Below, piece after piece: positions 8,087 to 11,082 of a stretch of DNA of 11,082 nucleotides (within the stretch, counting starts at the first letter, position 1; the number at the start of each line of letters is the position of its first letter). Below the pieces are notes generated by a model that ran no database searches, was not told the origin of the DNA, and saw only the letters and a program-made list of their open reading frames with translations. The stretch spans positions 1-11,082 of the forward strand of contig NWUY0300091332.1 of NCBI GenBank assembly GCA_004151065.3, read 5' to 3'. The position numbers were made by a program, and so were the translations under genes. The DNA comes from Larix sibirica. Its lineage: Eukaryota > Streptophyta > Pinopsida > Pinales > Pinaceae.

Positions 8087-8568
8087 GCTTGATAACTTAC
8101 AAATTACTTGTACATTTTTATCTTTGTAACTATTCTCACTAATGAATATGCAAACTTGAAATTGATAACGAATCGGAGATGAAGGCTTGAGACTTTATAG
8201 AATATGGGTGTGTCTCTTTAACCCCCTTCTTAACTATCTCGTTTCCCATCTTTAATTGCTTTACGATGTGCCTTTTTGAATTATGCATTTACGTTTCTCC
8301 TACTACCATATGTGCATATCTTTTAGGGATCCATTAACTATCAAGTCTTTTAATTGTTTCCTTTTATGTCCTTGCTATTTATGTAGTTGCAAGTAATTTC
8401 CTCCTTTCACTTTATTTATACATTTATTCCTTAAATATGCTAAATGTACACGTGATGGTATGTATCTTGTTAATCATTGTGAATCTAACTACTAAGAAGA
8501 ACATCTTTATTTCACTACTCTACCAACTATATGCTACCCTACTTTATTGTTGCATCATTGAGATCCTT
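8087..8568 (-). other. Spacer between integrase stop and extra ORF
   Basis: These 482 bases separate the pol stop (8571-8569) from the proposed ATG at 8086. They contain frequent stops in all minus-strand frames and no recognised domain. In other elements such a spacer can hold a splice acceptor or leader for a downstream ORF. A pyrimidine-rich run followed by AG occurs near 8170-8140 on the minus strand but is not distinctive. An LTR hidden here, which would make the two ORFs separate elements, was looked for and not found. Confidence 0.4.
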
Positions 8569-9800
8569 TTAGTCTTGAACTGAACCTTGCAGACCATAAT
8601 ATGGTTTCAATATACTTCCATTAACAATACCTTTAAGTGGCCGTCCATCCAATGTTGATAGCTTTTCTACGCTAGCCTCTATTATATACACAATTCTAAA
8701 CGGTCCCATCCATCTCATGCGAAGCTTACCTAAATACTTCAGGAATTTATCATCGTATAGCCATACCAGTACTCCAAGTTTGAATATCTTGCTTCAGATG
8801 TTTCAATCATGCCATGCTTTTTGTTGCTTTTTCTCCACCACTTGTTTGAATCCAACAAGGAAATGGTCTTCTTCTAGCTCCATGATATAATCCAGTGGTT
8901 GTTGAAGTGATTGGTCACTCAACATCTTTATTGAAATCGCAATTGTTATACTGGGTATGGATAAATCCAACAACATAATTGATTTTTTTCATAGACTAAG
9001 CAAAATGGAGTGTGCTTGGTTAGTATTTTGCAAGTTGTCCTGTAATCCCATAACATTGTTGAAACTCGCTAGTCCCAATCATTGCACTGAATGTTACAAA
9101 TATTTGTAAGTGCAGTCTCAAGGATTTTATTAAATTTTCCGATCACACGATTTGCTTGTGGATTATAGGGAGTACTTTTCTATTGCTAGATCATGAATTC
9201 TTGTGTTAGGGAGTGGATAGTTTCATTCAAGAAATGAGATCCCTGATCATTCATCAAAATCCTATGGAAACCAAACCTTGTAATGATGTTCTCAAAAATA
9301 AACCATGTATCCATTTCTGCACTGCAATCTTTGACTGGTGTAGCCTCTGCCTATCTAGTCAAGTTTTTCGTCAAGGTGACAATGTACCGTGCCACTATCC
9401 TTTGTGCAAGTGGATTAATTGGATCAACAAAGTCAATGGCCCATTTTTCAAAAGGTTCCACTGCACTAGTAGGGAAGAGAGGTAGCTCATCTTTCCTTGA
9501 TGGTTTTCCAATGCGTTGGAAGACATTACAATGCTTATAGTATTCTTTGGCTTCTTAGAATAGTGAAGGCCATCATAATCCAACATGTATTACTTTTCTT
9601 GTATTTTCCTTTCTTTTGTTGTGTCCTCCTTCAATCCTTTCATGCACTTCCTGAATCATGTTGTTGTGCTCATGCTCTATGATGAATTTTCATAAGATTC
9701 CATCTGTGTAAGATTCCATTTACACCCAACTTATATAGTTTCCCCATGATCAGTTGGTAGTATGCACTTCTTGTCACCAATTGTCGTCATTGTGCAATGG
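8569..9800 (-). pseudogene. pol: Integrase domain of Ty3/gypsy Pol, inactivated
   Basis: Integrase inserts the element cDNA into nuclear DNA. The N-terminal zinc finger region shows His at 9644-9642 and 9623-9621 and Cys at 9530-9528 (KHCNVFQRIGKPSRKDEL), but the last ligand is Phe (9521-9519) instead of Cys. The core has WAIDFVDPINP with Asp at 9434-9432 and ILMNDQGSHF with Asp at 9248-9246. TPYNPQANRVIGKFNK carries Gly at 9140-9138, exactly 36 residues after the second Asp, where the Glu of D,D(35)E belongs. The C-terminal part reads EEDHFLVGFKQVVEKKQQKA, then LRMRWMGPFRI and GIVNGSILKPYYG, and ends VQD and TAA (8571-8569). No chromodomain follows. Several stops (for example LTR*AEA, where Trp is usual) and frameshifts interrupt it. 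The family assignment is secure; the protein is clearly dead. Confidence 0.85.
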
Positions 9801-9899
9801 TTCGTTCTTTTGGCACTCTTCCTTTAGAAATAAATGCTGCGATCTCGATGAATTTATTCAATACTACTTCAATGTGGAATAACTGCACATCTGGTAGTT

Positions 9900-10400
9900 C
9901 ATCCTCCTAGATTCCTCTTGTTTCCCCATACGCTTTTCGAGATAGATGATTTGGGCCTACATTATATTTTCCTAGTTTAACTAACACTTCGAATTCAAAT
10001 TCTTGAAAGAGGAGAAACCATCCACATATTCTCCACCCCAACACTGATTTGTTGACCAAGTACTTCAAAATTGAATGCCCTGTGAAGAATTTAAAGAAAC
10101 TTCCTAATAGATAGTGCTTGAATTTTTGAAGCGCGTACACCATGGAAAAGCTCTCTCTCTCTCTATAGTGGCATAGCTTTTCTTTTCTGGTAAAAATTTT
10201 CTACTAGAAAAGGAGACTATATCATCGATGTTACCATCTCTAGGCTGCACTAACTCTACAACAAGTGTTATGGAGAATGCCCCGACATGGCCATGAAACA
10301 AGCTCCCCCAATCTGGAAAAATTAAGATAGGCGTAGTGACTAGCCTTTCTATCAACTGTTTCCATATGTACCTTATATCTTTCTTGAATAATATTTCCAA
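9900..10400 (-). pseudogene. pol: RNase H domain of Ty3/gypsy Pol, inactivated
   Basis: RNase H degrades the RNA strand of the RNA-DNA hybrid during reverse transcription. The sequence reads LVTTPILIFPDW, FHGHVGAFS, VSFSSRKFLPEKKSYATIE, then after a frameshift MVYALQKFKHYLLGSFFKFF, GHSILKYLVNKSVLGWRIC, FLLFQEFEFEVLVKLGKYN and VGPNHLSRKAYGE. This is the standard order of the RT-RNase H domain. Three of the four metal-binding acids are replaced: Gly at 10283-10281 (VGAF for VDAS), Gly at 10080-10078 (FTGHS for FTDHS) and Asn at 9951-9949 (NHLSR for DHLSR). The Glu in TIERE is kept. An AG dinucleotide run (10151-10164) breaks the frame right after that Glu. Family identification is firm and catalytic function is not possible. 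Confidence 0.85.
10151..10164. repeat. (CT)7 microsatellite within the RNase H coding region
   Basis: Seven CT units (AG on the coding strand) coincide with the conserved TIERE codons (…atagagagagag…). The open frame before it reads YATIERERAF and the correct frame after it (MVYALQKF) is shifted, so expansion of the repeat probably caused the frameshift. Confidence 0.9.
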
Positions 10401-11082
10401 TTGACATTTTTATCTGGGCATAGTTCCTTATGAATTTTTTGTAGTAACCAATGTGACCCAGTGTCGCATGTAGTTCCTTCACAATGTTCGGGGCCCACAA
10501 GTTCACAATCACAACAATATTTGTTGGGATTTACGAGCAATCCTTGTTTACAAATAATATGCCCCAAGAGAACACTTAATGTGGTGTAGAATATGCACTT
10601 CTTGAGGTTTAATGCAATTTCCTACATCTATCAAGCATTATTCTCAGTAACTGTATGTGGTCTTTTAGCAGATTGAAGATAGTCCAATCATCCAAGTATA
10701 CATCTAGAAACTTATGAATAAATTCCTTGAAAGCCACCACTATGATCCTATAAAATACTATTGGTGCATGCTTTAATCAAATGGCATAATCGTGTATGCA
10801 AATCATCTCCATTTGGTTTTGTGAATATCAATTTAGTGTGATCTCCTTCAACGATGTGCACCTTATGGTAATATGAGAATCCATTAGTAAAGGAGTAATA
10901 TTCCCGCCCTCCTTCATTTCCCAAAACTCCATCTGTGATGGGAGTCAGGAATGGATCATGCACACATGAAACATTGAGGTTTCTAAGGTCTACACAAATC
11001 CTTATGTCTCTGGTTTTATTATCATGTACTATCATAGGGATGATCCATTCAGATTCTTCAACTGGGAAGATGATTCCTACAT
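10401..11082 (-). pseudogene. pol: Reverse transcriptase domain of Ty3/gypsy Pol, 5'-partial, inactivated
   Basis: Reverse transcriptase copies element RNA into cDNA. From the right edge the minus strand reads VGIIFPVEESEWISPMIV and RDIRICVDLRNLNVSCVHDP (conserved start of the palm), then YYSFTNGFSYYHKVHIVEG (motif A), FTKPNG and, after a frameshift near 10800, VVAFKEFIHKFLDVYLDDWT. The YLDD box lies at 10698-10687. Next come LLKDHIQLLRIMLDRCR, LKKCIF, LLGHIICKQGLLVNPNKY (about 10567-10515) and ELHATLGHIGYYKKFIRNYA (about 10476-10418). Motif A has Asn (10885-10883) in place of the catalytic Asp of FLDGFS. At least two stops and two or three frameshifts are present. The domain continues into the tether before RNase H; its upstream fingers, protease and Gag lie beyond the window. 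Confidence 0.85.

Larger units (their letters stand above)
5476..11082 (-). mobile_element. Decayed Ty3/gypsy LTR retrotransposon, 3' part, runs off the right edge
   Basis: Reading the minus strand from the right edge, the order is reverse transcriptase, RNase H, integrase with a C-terminal GPF-type domain, a spacer, a long extra ORF and a 3' terminal motif. The RT-RNase H-integrase order identifies the Ty3/gypsy (Metaviridae) group. No chromodomain was seen after integrase. Gag, protease and the 5' LTR would lie beyond 11082, and the 3' LTR has not been delimited. Stops, frameshifts and lost catalytic residues throughout show that the copy is old and cannot act on its own. Whether 8086-5497 belongs to the same element is inferred from strand, order and the motif after its stop. 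Confidence 0.75.

Noticed and set aside
8087-8568. Possible LTR between integrase and the extra ORF
   Set aside because: No TG...CA borders, polypurine tract or duplicated segment could be found, so it is described only as a spacer.
9213-9540. Two overlapping plus-strand open frames
   Set aside because: They are antisense to the integrase core with its readable WAIDF and NDQGSHF motifs.

Overview
This looks like repeat-dominated nuclear DNA of a seed plant. It is AT-rich, has no intact gene and is full of decayed Ty3/gypsy LTR-retrotransposon sequence. The density of old, stop-riddled elements suggests a large genome such as a gymnosperm, but that is an inference and the window does not prove it. 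No bacterial, organellar, tRNA, rRNA or CRISPR feature was seen.

Layout: (1) Positions 1-2087 hold no recognisable gene. They contain a 31-bp tandem repeat, several diverged direct repeats, an inverted repeat and one weak exon-like stretch (349-434). (2) Positions 2088-2660 carry a decayed plus-strand reading frame of unknown identity. (3) Positions 2661-3579 are non-coding, with a (TAA)9 microsatellite and a long imperfect hairpin (3059-3181). (4) Positions 3580-4967 are a plus-strand Ty3/gypsy gag followed by the start of the aspartic protease, broken by stops, shifts and a 43-bp tandem duplication. No reverse transcriptase follows it. (5) Positions 5050-5475 are a junction zone with a perfect 2 x 51-bp tandem duplication. 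(6) Positions 5476-11082 are the 3' part of a second Ty3/gypsy element on the minus strand, cut by the right edge. Reading leftwards it has reverse transcriptase, RNase H and integrase (11082-8569), a 482-bp spacer, and a long extra reading frame (8086-5497) ending at a stop codon beside a CTCGAGGACGAG motif, which I associate with the 3' ends of plant gypsy elements.

The minus-strand pol would have encoded the replication enzymes of the element. It is now dead at nearly every active site: RT motif A has Asn for Asp, RNase H has Gly, Gly and Asn at three of its four acidic positions, and integrase has Gly for the catalytic Glu and Phe for a zinc-finger Cys. Only the RT YLDD box, the RNase H Glu and the first two integrase Asp residues survive.

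The most interesting object is the roughly 860-codon extra ORF downstream of integrase. It has an N-terminal globular-looking region, a charged and proline-rich hinge and a C-terminal helical or coiled-coil region. I do not recognise it as a classical envelope protein. It may be an accessory gene of this lineage or part of a separate inserted element; one window cannot settle this.
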